Source: Roseisolibacter agri
GTDB taxonomy: Bacteria > Gemmatimonadota > Gemmatimonadetes > Gemmatimonadales > Gemmatimonadaceae
Assembly: GCF_030159095.1 (NCBI RefSeq)
Contig: NZ_BRXS01000002.1
Coordinates: 744,001 to 808,000, forward strand
Direction of reading: 5' to 3'
DNA: 64,000 bases
Shown: positions 53,400-61,880 of the stretch, piece by piece
Layout of the letters: the number at the start of each line of letters is the position of its first letter
How positions within the stretch are numbered: the first letter of the stretch is position 1
Notes under the pieces: model-generated
Told to the model about the DNA's origin: nothing
The model's database searches: none
What the model saw: only the letters and a program-made list of their open reading frames with translations
Program-made: the position numbers and the translations under genes

Positions 53400-55058
53400 A
53401 TGCCAACCACGACCCACGCCGCGCACGCGGCGGGCGACGCGCGCATCGTCGCCACGCGCCTCTCGTACGCGCCGCCGCACGGCGCTGACGACCGGCCGCT
53501 TCTCCACGACCTCACCCTCGCCGTCGGCCGGGAACGCACCGGCCTCGTCGGCGCCAACGGGTCGGGCAAGACCACGCTCCTCCGCCTCCTCGCGGGCGAG
53601 CTGACGCCGACGGCCGGCTCGGTGCAGCGCACCGGCACGGTCGCGGTGCTGCCGCAGGACTTCCGCCCGGCGCCCGACGCGCCGCTCGCCACCGTCCTCG
53701 GCATCGCCGAGCGGCTGGCGGCGCTGCAGCGTCTGGAGGCGGGCACCGGCACGGCGGACGACTTCGATCTCGTCGGCGACGCCTGGGACCTGCCCGAGCG
53801 CACGCACGCCGTGCTCGCGGGGCTCGGCCTGGGCCATCTCCCGCTGGACCGGCCCGTGGGCACCGTCAGTGGCGGCGAGGCCACACGCGTCGCGCTCGCC
53901 GGCCTCGCGCTCGGGCGACCCGACGTCCTGCTGCTCGACGAGCCGACGAACCACCTCGACGCCGCGAGCCGCGCGGCGCTGTACGCGTTCGTCGAGGGGT
54001 GGACGGGCGGGCTGCTGTGCGTGAGCCACGACCGCGCGCTGCTGCGCCGCATGGACCGCATCGTCGAGCTGTCCACGCTCGGCGTGCGCGTCTACGGCGG
54101 CGGCTACGACTTCTATCGTGCGCGCCGCGACGCGGACGACGAGGCCGCGCGACGCGAGCTCGATGGCGCGCGGGCCGCGCTGCGGTTGGCCGAGCGGGAG
54201 GCGCGGGAGGTGCGCGAGCGTCAGGCGCGCCGCGCCGCGCAGGGCCGCCGCGACGGCGCCGCCGCCAACATGCCGAAGATCCTGCTCGGCGCCCGCAAGC
54301 GGCAGGCGGAGGCCACCGGCGCGCGCGTGCGCGCCATCACGGCCCGGGAGGTGGAGGAGCGGCGCGCCCGCACCGACGCCGCGCGCCAGCGCGTGGAGGA
54401 GCGCGAGCGCCCGCGCTTCGCGCTGCCGTCCACGCAGCTGCCCGCGGGACGCACGGTGCTCGCGCTGGAGGACGTGACGGTGCACCATCCGGGCGCGCCG
54501 CGGCCCGTGCTCGACGGCGTGACGCTGCACCTCGTGGGGCCGCAGCGCGTGGGCGTCGTCGGACCGAACGGGAGCGGGAAGTCGACGCTGCTGCGCGTCG
54601 CGACGGGAGAGCTCGCGCCGGACGCGGGCACGGTGCGCCGCCTGCCCGACGACGAGACGGCGAGCCTCGACCAGCACGGCGCAGCGCTCGACCCCACACG
54701 TTCGGTGCTGGAGAACTTCCATGCACGGCATCCGACGATCGAGGCGTCGGCCGCACGGCACGCGCTCGCGCGCTTCCTCTTCTCCGACGAGGCGGCGCTG
54801 CGGACGGTGGGGACGCTGAGCGGCGGCGAGCGGCTGCGCGCGTCGCTCGCGTGCGTGCTGGGCGGGGCGCGGCCGCCGGCGCTGCTCGTCCTCGACGAGC
54901 CGACGAACCACCTGGACCTCGACGCGCTGGAGGCGCTGGAGGCCGCGCTGCGCGACTACGACGGCGCGCTGCTCGTCGTCAGCCACGACGCGTCGTTCCT
55001 GGAGGCGATCGGCGTGGAGCGGTACCTCACCCTGGCGACCCCTCGCGCGTCTCCATAG
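53400..55058 (+). CDS. ABC-F family ATPase
   Basis: A 552-aa soluble protein with two ABC ATPase domains and no membrane segments. First domain: Walker A GLVGANGSGKTTLLRLLAG, signature TVSGGEATRVAL, Walker B PDVLLLDEPTNHLD. Second: GVVGPNGSGKSTLLRVATG, LSGGERLRASLAC, LLVLDEPTNHLDLDALE. The charged interdomain linker (~240-340) carries NMPKILLGARKRQAE, a motif of many ABC-F proteins. ABC-F proteins act on the ribosome, either resolving stalls or protecting it from antibiotics; which applies here is unclear. GGAG lies ten bases before ATG 53400. The DUF4011-helicase gene follows after only 12 bp, so the two are probably co-transcribed. Confidence 0.95.
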   Translation: MPTTTHAAHAAGDARIVATRLSYAPPHGADDRPLLHDLTLAVGRERTGLVGANGSGKTTLLRLLAGELTPTAGSVQRTGTVAVLPQDFRPAPDAPLATVLGIAERLAALQRLEAGTGTADDFDLVGDAWDLPERTHAVLAGLGLGHLPLDRPVGTVSGGEATRVALAGLALGRPDVLLLDEPTNHLDAASRAALYAFVEGWTGGLLCVSHDRALLRRMDRIVELSTLGVRVYGGGYDFYRARRDADDEAARRELDGARAALRLAEREAREVRERQARRAAQGRRDGAAANMPKILLGARKRQAEATGARVRAITAREVEERRARTDAARQRVEERERPRFALPSTQLPAGRTVLALEDVTVHHPGAPRPVLDGVTLHLVGPQRVGVVGPNGSGKSTLLRVATGELAPDAGTVRRLPDDETASLDQHGAALDPTRSVLENFHARHPTIEASAARHALARFLFSDEAALRTVGTLSGGERLRASLACVLGGARPPALLVLDEPTNHLDLDALEALEAALRDYDGALLVVSHDASFLEAIGVERYLTLATPRASP

Positions 55059-55070
55059 CATCCACGCCAC

Positions 55071-58000
55071 ATGGCGACGAAGTCCGCTCCCGCTTCCCAC
55101 TCGACCTCCGGACCCGATGGCGACGATGCCGCGCGCATCGCCGCCGCGGCCGACCAGTGGAAGCGGAAGCTGCTCGACCTCACGAAGCGCAACCGCGCGC
55201 TCAACTTCCGGCCGACGAAGGTCTCCACGGTCGCCGTCGTCGACGAGCATCCCGCGGAGGTCTTCCGCCAGCTCGTCGTGCGCGAGGCCACGATGCGCTT
55301 CAAGGCCGCGCCCGAGCGCGCCGCCACGACCGCACTCGCGCCAGTCGCGGATCCCGCGCCGCTCGTCGAGAGCCCGGAGGACGACGAGGCCGACCTGCCG
55401 GCGCAGGACTTCGCGCCGTACGACCCGGCCGTCCTCGACGAGCGCCACACCGACGACTGGCTGCAGACGACGCTCACGCCCGAGGCGCTGGACCGGTCGC
55501 TGCGGCGGCTCGACGAGCAGGCGCGCCTCGCGATCGAGGAGCAGGGCGTCAACACGCTCTTCCTCGGCCTCGGCATGCTGCACTACGTCGAGTCGTCGGA
55601 CTCGACGCAGGCGTTCCGCGCGCCGCTCCTGCTCGTGCCCGTGCAGCTCGCACGCAAGTCGGCGCGCGCGGGCTACGCGCTGCGCGCCACCGGCGACGAT
55701 CCGCTGGTCAATCCCGCGCTCGCCGAGTTCCTACGGCGCGGATACGGGCTGCAGCTGCCCGAGCTGCCCGACGCCGCCACCCTCGGCGACGCGTACGACC
55801 TGCAGGCGTTCCTCGGCGAGGTCGCGACGCGCGTGGGCGATCGTGCGGGATGGGCCGTCAAGACCGACGTCGTGCTCGCGCTCTTCAGCTTCCAGAAGTT
55901 CGTGATGTTCAAGGACCTGGAGACGAACGCGCGCGCCATCGGCGACCACCGGCTGATCGGCCAGCTCGTCACGCGGCAGGGCGGTGACGGCACGCACCTG
56001 GTCGGCCTGCCGGACGACGTGCGCACGATGGACCTCGACGCCGAGTATCCGCCGGAGCGCACCTTCCAGGTCGTGGACGCGGACGCGAGCCAGCTGCGCG
56101 CGATCGCCGCCGCGGCGCGGCAGCACGACCTCGTGATCGAGGGGCCGCCGGGCACCGGGAAGTCGCAGACGATCACGAACCTCATCGCGCAGGCGCTCGC
56201 CGCCGGGCAGTCGGTGCTCTTCGTGGCCGAGAAGATGGCGGCGCTGAGCGTCGTGCACTCGCGCCTCGTGGAGGCCGGCTTCGGGGAGTTCTGCCTCGAG
56301 CTCCACTCCACCAAGGCGAACAAGCGCGCGGTCATGCAGGCGCTCGGCGCCGCGCTGGACGCGTCGCTGCAGGCGGTCGCGGCGCCCACCGCGTCCACCG
56401 AGCGGCTGCCCGTCGTGCGCGCGACGCTGACGGACTACGTGCGCGCGCTGCACGCGCCGCGCGGCGCCCTGGGCGTATCGCCGTACCGCGCCTACGGCGA
56501 GATCGGGCGCGTGCTGGACGCGCCGCGCGTGGCATACGCGGGGCCGGTGGACGGCGTGACGTCGCCGCAGCTGGAGCAGGCCGTGCGCGACCTGCACGAC
56601 CTCGCGCAGGCGGGCGCGTCGCTCGGCGTCCCGGACCGCCATCCGTGGCGCGACACGGCGCGCACGTTCTACACCGGCGACGACGTCGACACGGCGCGCG
56701 AGCTGGCGCGCGCGGTGGTGACGACGATCGAGGCGCTGACGAGCGCCGCGGCGCGCGTGCAGGCCGCGCTGCAGCTGCCCGCGATCTCGACCTTCGCGGA
56801 CGTGGACACGGCGGCCGCCGTCGCCGACGTGCTGCACCGGTCGCCGGGCGCGCCGCTCGCGGTGCTGGAGAGCGACGCGTGGAACGCGCCGCCCGCCGAG
56901 GCGACGCGGCTCGTCGCGCAGGGGGAGCAGCTGGTGGCGCTGCGCGACCGGCTGCTGGCGCAGCTCACGCCCGAGGCGCTGGAGCGCGACCACGCGGACA
57001 ACGCGGCCTACGTCGAGCGGAAGGCGCAGGGCCTCTTCGGCTTCCTCGCCTTCCTCGACGGGCGCCACCGCGCGATCCGGAAGCGCTGGACGGCGTACCG
57101 ACGCGCGGGCTACGCGCCGTCGTCGCTGGTGGAGCAGGCGGACGTCATGCGCCAGGTGGACCGGCTGCGCGCCGAGCGCGCCGCGCTCGTGGCCGCGGAG
57201 CCGGCGGCGCGCGCGCTGTTCGGCGGGCTGTGGGCGGGCGAGGCGTCGGACTGGCGCGTGCTCGCGCAGTACGTGCGCTGGGTGGTCGAGTTCCGCGGCG
57301 TGTGCGTGCGCCACGGGCTCACCGGCCGCGCGCTGGAGCTGGCGACCCGCCCGAGCCCCGACGTCTCCGCCGTCGACGCACTGCGCGCCGCGGCGCACGA
57401 GGCGGACGCGGCGCTCGGGCGGCTGCGCGCCTTCGTCGAGTGGCCGGCCGACTACCTGGCCGCGGCGCCGTTCGCCGAGGTCGCGGCACGCACGGCCGCG
57501 CTGGCCGACGCGGCGCACGAGGCGCCGCGCTGGGCGGTGTTCGAGGTCGCGCGCCGCGCCGTCGACGCGGGGATCGCGCGCACGCTGCTGCCGCTCGGCC
57601 TCTCGGGCGAGCTGCCGCTCGACGCGCTGGCTCCGGCGTTCCGCCGCGCGTTCTGGCTGGCGTGGCTCAACGGCGCGCTGCGCGAGCGGCCGCCGCTGGA
57701 GCGCTTCGCCACGCTGACGCACGAGGCGCGCATCGCGGAGTTCCGCGAGCTGGACGCGCGCGTGCTGCACGAGAACCGCGCCGCGCTGGTGGGCCAGCTC
57801 CGCGAGCGCGTGCAGCAGCGGCTGCGCGCGCCCGAGGCGGCGGCCGGGCTGCCGGTGCTGCGCCGCGAGATCGCGCGCCAGCGCGGCCACGCGCCGCTGC
57901 GCCGCACGCTCACGCAGGCCGACGCGGCGGTGCGCGCCATCAAGCCGTGCTGGATGATGTCGCCGCTCACGGTCGCGCAGTACGTCCCCGGCGACCGGCC

Positions 58001-59957
58001 GACGTTCGACCTCGTGATCTTCGACGAGGCGTCGCAGCTGCCGGTGGAGGACGCGGTCGGCGCGGTGAGCCGCGGCGCGCGCCTCGTCGTCGTGGGCGAT
58101 CCGAAGCAGCTGCCGCCCACCAACTTCTTCGCCGCGTCGCTGGGACAGGCGGACGTCGCGCGCGGCGAGGACGGCTCGCCGATCTACGAGGACTCCGAGA
58201 GCATCCTCGAGGAGTTCATGGGCGCCGGCGTCCCGATGAGCCGCCTCAAGTGGCACTACCGCAGCGCGCACGAGTCGCTGATCAACTTCTCCAACGTCTC
58301 GTTCTACGACGCGGACCTCCACACCTTCCCGAGCGTCGAGACCGCGAGCGCCACGGCGGGGCTGCAGTTCCGCCACGTCGCGCAGGGCGTGTACGAGGGC
58401 AAGGGGCTGAACCTCGCCGAGGCGCGCGCGGTGGTCGACGAGGTGGTGCGGTTCGCGCGCCAGCAGCTGGAGCGGCGCGCCGCGGGCGAGCCCACGCAGT
58501 CGCTCGGCGTCGGCACGTTCAACCTGCGGCAGCAGCTCGCGATCCAGGACGAGCTGGAGCAGCGGCGGCGCGACGAGCCCGCGCTGGAGGCGTTCTTCGA
58601 CCGCGGCGTGCACGAGCCGTTCTTCGTGAAGAACCTGGAGAACATCCAGGGCGACGAGCGCGACGTGATCTTCCTCAGCGTGACGTACGCGAAGGGGCCC
58701 GACGGGCGCCTCCGCTACAACTTCGGTCCGCTGAACGGCGAGAACGGCTGGCGGCGCCTGAACGTGCTCACGACCCGCGCACGGCAGCGCATGGTCGTGT
58801 TCTCGTCCATGCGCGGCGAGGAGATCAGCGCCGCGGCGACGGCGTCGCGCGGCGCGCAGCTGCTGCGCGAGTTCCTGAGCTACGCGGAGCACGGGCGGCT
58901 GGAGAGCGCGGCCGCGTCGCGCGCGGCGGACACGGAGTCGCCGTTCGAGCGCGACGTGCTGCAGGAGCTCACCAACCACGGTCTCACGCTGGTGCCGCAG
59001 GTGGGCGTCGCCGGCTACCGCGTCGACCTCGGCGTGCTCGACGACGCCACGCCGGGGCGCTTCCTCTGCGGCATCGAGTGCGACGGTGTGTCGTATCACG
59101 CCTCGGAGACCGCGCGCGACCGCGACCGCCTCCGGCAGCAGGTGCTGGAGGCGCGCGGTTGGACGATCCAACGCGTCTGGTCTACCGACTGGTTCAAGGA
59201 CCGGAAGGGGCAGGTGGAGCGCCTGCTCGCGCTGGTCGCCGAGTCGCGCCGGCGCGCGGGCGAGGAGCGCGAGGCGGAGCGCGACGCGCGCACCCGCGCG
59301 CTGGCCGACGCGGAGGCGCGCGCCGCGGCCGCCGCGGAGGAGCGCCGGCAGGAGGCGGTGGCGCTCGCGGCGGTGGCGTCGGTGCCGTACGCGCGGCCGG
59401 CAGCGGCGCCGTACGCGCTCGCCGCGGTGGAGGACCGCTTCGCCGGCGGCGACCTGCTGGCCGCACCCGAGAGTCAGCTGATCGGCGTGGTGCGCGACGT
59501 CGTGACGGCGGAGTCGCCGATCCACGAGGCCGACGTCGTCGCGCGGACGGCCGGCGCATGGGGCACGCGTGCGGGCAGCCGCATCACGGCACGCATCCTG
59601 GCGGCGTGCCGCGCGGCGGAGCAGGCGGGCCTCGTGCGCCGCCGCGGCGCCTTCCTGTGGGACCCCGCACACGCGGACGAGCGCGTGCCCGTGCGCTCGC
59701 GCGCCGAGGTGCGCATGCCCGCCGACCGCATCGCGCCGGAGGAGTATGCGTCGGCGATCCGCGCGGTGCTGTCGGGCGGTCACGCGTTCTCGCGCGCGCA
59801 GCTCACGACCGAGGTGCGCGCGCTACTCGGCTACGCGCGGACCGGCGCGGCGCTGGACGAGGCGATCGGCGGTGCGCTCGACGGGCTGCTCGCCACGGGT
59901 GTCGTGGGGGAGGGGAGCGCGGGCGTGCGGCTGCGACGCGAGTCGCCTGGCGCGTAG
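55071..59957 (+). CDS. DUF4011-helicase-endonuclease (Hhe-like defence candidate)
   Basis: A 1628-aa protein with DUF4011 at the N-terminus (KRKLLDLTKRNRALNFRP, ~32-49), an SF1-type AAA_11/AAA_12 helicase, a nuclease domain and a DUF3320-like C-terminus. Helicase motifs: Walker A IEGPPGTGKSQTI (~365), Walker B LVIFDEASQLPVEDA (~982), then VVGDPKQLPPT, LKWHYRSAHESLINF, NIQGDERDVIFLSVTY and LTTRARQRMVVFSS. The nuclease (~1295-1390) has GYRVDLGVLDD, GIECDGVSYHASETARDRDR and VLEARGWTIQRVW, a Vsr/DUF559-type restriction-endonuclease fold. Two winged-helix-like segments end the protein. This architecture matches the single-gene antiphage system reported as Hhe (DUF4011-helicase-Vsr). It lies 12 bp after an ABC-F gene and its last 135 bases overlap a convergent gene. 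Confidence 0.95.
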   Translation: MATKSAPASHSTSGPDGDDAARIAAAADQWKRKLLDLTKRNRALNFRPTKVSTVAVVDEHPAEVFRQLVVREATMRFKAAPERAATTALAPVADPAPLVESPEDDEADLPAQDFAPYDPAVLDERHTDDWLQTTLTPEALDRSLRRLDEQARLAIEEQGVNTLFLGLGMLHYVESSDSTQAFRAPLLLVPVQLARKSARAGYALRATGDDPLVNPALAEFLRRGYGLQLPELPDAATLGDAYDLQAFLGEVATRVGDRAGWAVKTDVVLALFSFQKFVMFKDLETNARAIGDHRLIGQLVTRQGGDGTHLVGLPDDVRTMDLDAEYPPERTFQVVDADASQLRAIAAAARQHDLVIEGPPGTGKSQTITNLIAQALAAGQSVLFVAEKMAALSVVHSRLVEAGFGEFCLELHSTKANKRAVMQALGAALDASLQAVAAPTASTERLPVVRATLTDYVRALHAPRGALGVSPYRAYGEIGRVLDAPRVAYAGPVDGVTSPQLEQAVRDLHDLAQAGASLGVPDRHPWRDTARTFYTGDDVDTARELARAVVTTIEALTSAAARVQAALQLPAISTFADVDTAAAVADVLHRSPGAPLAVLESDAWNAPPAEATRLVAQGEQLVALRDRLLAQLTPEALERDHADNAAYVERKAQGLFGFLAFLDGRHRAIRKRWTAYRRAGYAPSSLVEQADVMRQVDRLRAERAALVAAEPAARALFGGLWAGEASDWRVLAQYVRWVVEFRGVCVRHGLTGRALELATRPSPDVSAVDALRAAAHEADAALGRLRAFVEWPADYLAAAPFAEVAARTAALADAAHEAPRWAVFEVARRAVDAGIARTLLPLGLSGELPLDALAPAFRRAFWLAWLNGALRERPPLERFATLTHEARIAEFRELDARVLHENRAALVGQLRERVQQRLRAPEAAAGLPVLRREIARQRGHAPLRRTLTQADAAVRAIKPCWMMSPLTVAQYVPGDRPTFDLVIFDEASQLPVEDAVGAVSRGARLVVVGDPKQLPPTNFFAASLGQADVARGEDGSPIYEDSESILEEFMGAGVPMSRLKWHYRSAHESLINFSNVSFYDADLHTFPSVETASATAGLQFRHVAQGVYEGKGLNLAEARAVVDEVVRFARQQLERRAAGEPTQSLGVGTFNLRQQLAIQDELEQRRRDEPALEAFFDRGVHEPFFVKNLENIQGDERDVIFLSVTYAKGPDGRLRYNFGPLNGENGWRRLNVLTTRARQRMVVFSSMRGEEISAAATASRGAQLLREFLSYAEHGRLESAAASRAADTESPFERDVLQELTNHGLTLVPQVGVAGYRVDLGVLDDATPGRFLCGIECDGVSYHASETARDRDRLRQQVLEARGWTIQRVWSTDWFKDRKGQVERLLALVAESRRRAGEEREAERDARTRALADAEARAAAAAEERRQEAVALAAVASVPYARPAAAPYALAAVEDRFAGGDLLAAPESQLIGVVRDVVTAESPIHEADVVARTAGAWGTRAGSRITARILAACRAAEQAGLVRRRGAFLWDPAHADERVPVRSRAEVRMPADRIAPEEYASAIRAVLSGGHAFSRAQLTTEVRALLGYARTGAALDEAIGGALDGLLATGVVGEGSAGVRLRRESPGA

Positions 59958-60167
59958 CGTCGCGCGCAGTCGCGCGCGCCGCCACTCGACGGCCATCAGC
60001 ACGGCGAGGCCGAGGAGGATCGCGCCGACCGCGGCGACCGGCGCACGCAGCTCGCGCGGCACCGCGTGCGCCCATGGCCGCGACAGCGCGACGCTGAGGA
60101 CCGCGGCGACGAGCACCACCGGCCACGCCGCGGCGGCGCGCGCGACGTCGGTGCGTGGCCGCGTCAT
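59823..60167 (-). CDS. Small two-helix membrane protein
   Basis: A 114-aa protein with two membrane helices, AWPVVLVAAVLSVALS (~14-30) and VAAVGAILLGLAVLMAV (~44-60), and a basic hydrophilic C-terminal half. Its ATG overlaps the upstream stop codon (ATGA), which argues that it is translated. I do not recognise the family. The last ~45 codons overlap the 3' end of the convergent helicase gene by 135 bp, so the tail is constrained by both genes and looks low-complexity; the true protein may be mainly the membrane hairpin. It belongs to a three-gene leftward cluster with 60164-60511 and 60559-61020. Confidence 0.6.
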   Translation of the reverse strand: MTRPRTDVARAAAAWPVVLVAAVLSVALSRPWAHAVPRELRAPVAAVGAILLGLAVLMAVEWRRARLRATLRARRLASQPHARAPLPHDTRGEQPVERTADRLVQRRAGPRVAE

Positions 60168-60511
60168 CGCACACCCGCCACGTCGTCGAGCGGGCCCCAG
60201 AACGCGAGGCGCGACTCGGGTGGGAGCCGGCGCCGCGCGTCGGCGCTCGCGCGCAGCACGGCGCGATAGCGCGCGTACAGCCGCGGCGCGCGGCCCCAGA
60301 AGCTGCCGGGCAGCTCCATCAGCCCGCGCACGAGATCTCCCGGAAAGCGGCCGCCCGACGCGAGCGGATCGCGCTCCACGAGGTCGAGCGTGCTCGGCAC
60401 GACGTCACTCAGCCGCCAGCCGTTCACGACCGCGGCGAGCAGCTCCTCGGGCGCGGGCGGCGGTGACGCCTCCGCGACCTCCGTTCCGGTGACGACTCGT
60501 CGGCCATGCAT
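60164..60511 (-). CDS. 115-aa protein resembling a CdiI_3-like immunity domain
   Basis: ATG 60511 has AGGAG nine bases upstream. The C-terminal part (LDLVERDPLASGGRFPGDLV, then RGLMELPGSFWGRAP) resembles the C-terminus of proteins annotated as contact-dependent growth inhibition immunity proteins, in which a DPLAEG-x-YPGDLL block is followed by a Trp-containing helix. The resemblance is by eye and covers only ~50 residues; the N-terminal part (EELLAAVVNGWRLSDVVP) does not match what I remember of that family. There is no signal peptide. It is the middle gene of a coupled leftward trio; its stop overlaps the next start. No toxin gene is recognisable next to it. Confidence 0.75.
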   Translation of the reverse strand: MHGRRVVTGTEVAEASPPPAPEELLAAVVNGWRLSDVVPSTLDLVERDPLASGGRFPGDLVRGLMELPGSFWGRAPRLYARYRAVLRASADARRRLPPESRLAFWGPLDDVAGVR

Positions 60512-60558
60512 GACGCACGCTCCTGCCGTGAGGGGATCGATGTGTGTGGTGGGTGACG

Positions 60559-61020
60559 TCAGGCCGCGTCGGACGTGACGCGCGGCGCGGCCTCGCTCGC
60601 GAGCGCGTGCACGGCCTCGCCCATGAGCTGCGCCGCCGCGACGGCGAGGCCCTCGTGCGCGTACGATGGCAGCGCGAAGGCGAGCGTCAGCCCGTACGCG
60701 TGCGGCGCGTCCACGTGCGTGTCGTGCGGCGCGCGCAGCACGAGCGCGAGGCGCGTGTGGCCGTCGGAGAGCCACTCGTCGATGCCGTCGTGGATGACGC
60801 GCAGCGCGTCGAAGGCGGGCGCGTAGCGCGGCCAGCCCGCGAACGTGCGCCGCAGCACGGCGTCGAGCGCGCGCCACGCCGGCGCGGTGGCCGCGATCGC
60901 GTGCCGCTCGTCTGCGAAGCCGCACAGGCCGATGATGCGGCCGCGGATCCAGCCGACCTCGCGGCCGGTCGCGTCCTCGATTCGATGTCGATCCTCGCCG
61001 TCGGCGAGCACTCGCAGCAT
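60559..61020 (-). CDS. Hypothetical 153-aa protein
   Basis: An unrecognised soluble protein, first gene of the leftward trio. ATG 61020 has GGAGG six bases upstream; an in-frame ATG at 61044 lacks one. Landmarks are VLADGEDRHRIEDATGREVG, IRGRIIGLCGFADERHAIAA, APAWRALDAVLRRTFAGWPR, FDALRVIHDGIDEWLSDGHT and LTLFAFALP-like strand GLTLAFALPSYAHEG. The pattern of two strands, a helix pair, then strands suggests a small alpha-beta domain. No membrane or export signal. It is separated from the next gene by 47 bp. Position upstream of an immunity-like protein is suggestive, but no toxin motif is visible. Confidence 0.75.
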   Translation of the reverse strand: MLRVLADGEDRHRIEDATGREVGWIRGRIIGLCGFADERHAIAATAPAWRALDAVLRRTFAGWPRYAPAFDALRVIHDGIDEWLSDGHTRLALVLRAPHDTHVDAPHAYGLTLAFALPSYAHEGLAVAAAQLMGEAVHALASEAAPRVTSDAA

Positions 61021-61880
61021 GGGGGTCCTCCGGGCGCGTGTCATGTGGGATGCGCCGCCGACCTCGCGCTCCACGGTGGTCCCGGGAGTCGCGAGGTGGC
61101 GTGCGCGTCGAGTGCCTGGTCGAGCGGGATGCGGTCCTCCACCGCCTGAGGTGAGGGGCGGGAGGACGCACGTCGCGCGTGGGAGGGCCGCAGGAGTCGC
61201 GTGTGTGGCGGCCGTCCCCGGGCGCGCGTGCGCCTCCGGGGGATGCGAACCGCCCCGCCGGGCCCGGAGGGCGCAGCGGGGCGGTGGGCCGTGGCCCCGC
61301 CGTCGCGGGACCCCTGGACTCGACCGATGCTCGGCGCGGCCGCGCCGGCGCGCTCCGCTAGGGAGTGCCGGCGGTCGGCCGCACGAGCGCGCTGCGCGCG
61401 GGCGGCATGGGGGCGGGGGCCCGCCGGACGGCATGCGCCGCCGGGCGGGCCGCGAAGCCCCGCATCTCGGACACCCGCGTGCGGTGCGTGCGCGCGCTCA
61501 CCAGCAGCAGCGGCAGGCCGCTGTCCGTCGCGCGCGAGGTCGCGGCGCGCCCCGTCCAGCGCCCCGTCCAATGGCCCGCCCGGGCGCGCGGCGCGACACG
61601 CCCCGCCATCGGCGGGGTCGCGGCGCGTGCGCTGCGCGGATGCTGGACGGGGAGCGACGTCATGGGAGGCAACCGGCTGGAATGCACGAAGTCGCGTCTC
61701 CGATGTCGCGGCGAGCCACACGGCTCGCCGGGGCGGCTGCGCCCGCGCTGCAACGCGCGGCGGCCACCATGCACATCGGGACGCGACTCCCTGGTCGTGA
61801 GTCTAGCCCTGGGCCCCGCGAAGTCAACCCGACGCGACGCCACTCGAAACCCGGCGCCACCACGCGGCCGTAGGCTGGCG
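61021..61880. other. 860-bp intergenic region with two hairpins
   Basis: No convincing gene is present between the divergent 153-aa gene and SxxK hydrolase gene. The open frames here are Arg/Pro/Ala-rich on both strands without ribosome sites. Two clean hairpins occur: a 10-bp stem at 61249-61258 with 61276-61285, and a 9-bp stem at 61709-61717 with 61722-61730. The last ~100 bases should hold the promoter of the hydrolase. The length is unusual for this densely packed window; a small RNA or a degraded gene are possible. Confidence 0.55.

Noticed and set aside
55731-59783. A 1350-codon minus-strand frame opposite the helicase
   Set aside because: Shadow frame. The plus strand has all helicase motifs in order.
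61358-61663. A possible 101-aa minus-strand protein in the gene-free region
   Set aside because: No ribosome site before its ATG, Arg/Ala/Pro-rich composition and no recognisable motif. Not enough to call a gene.
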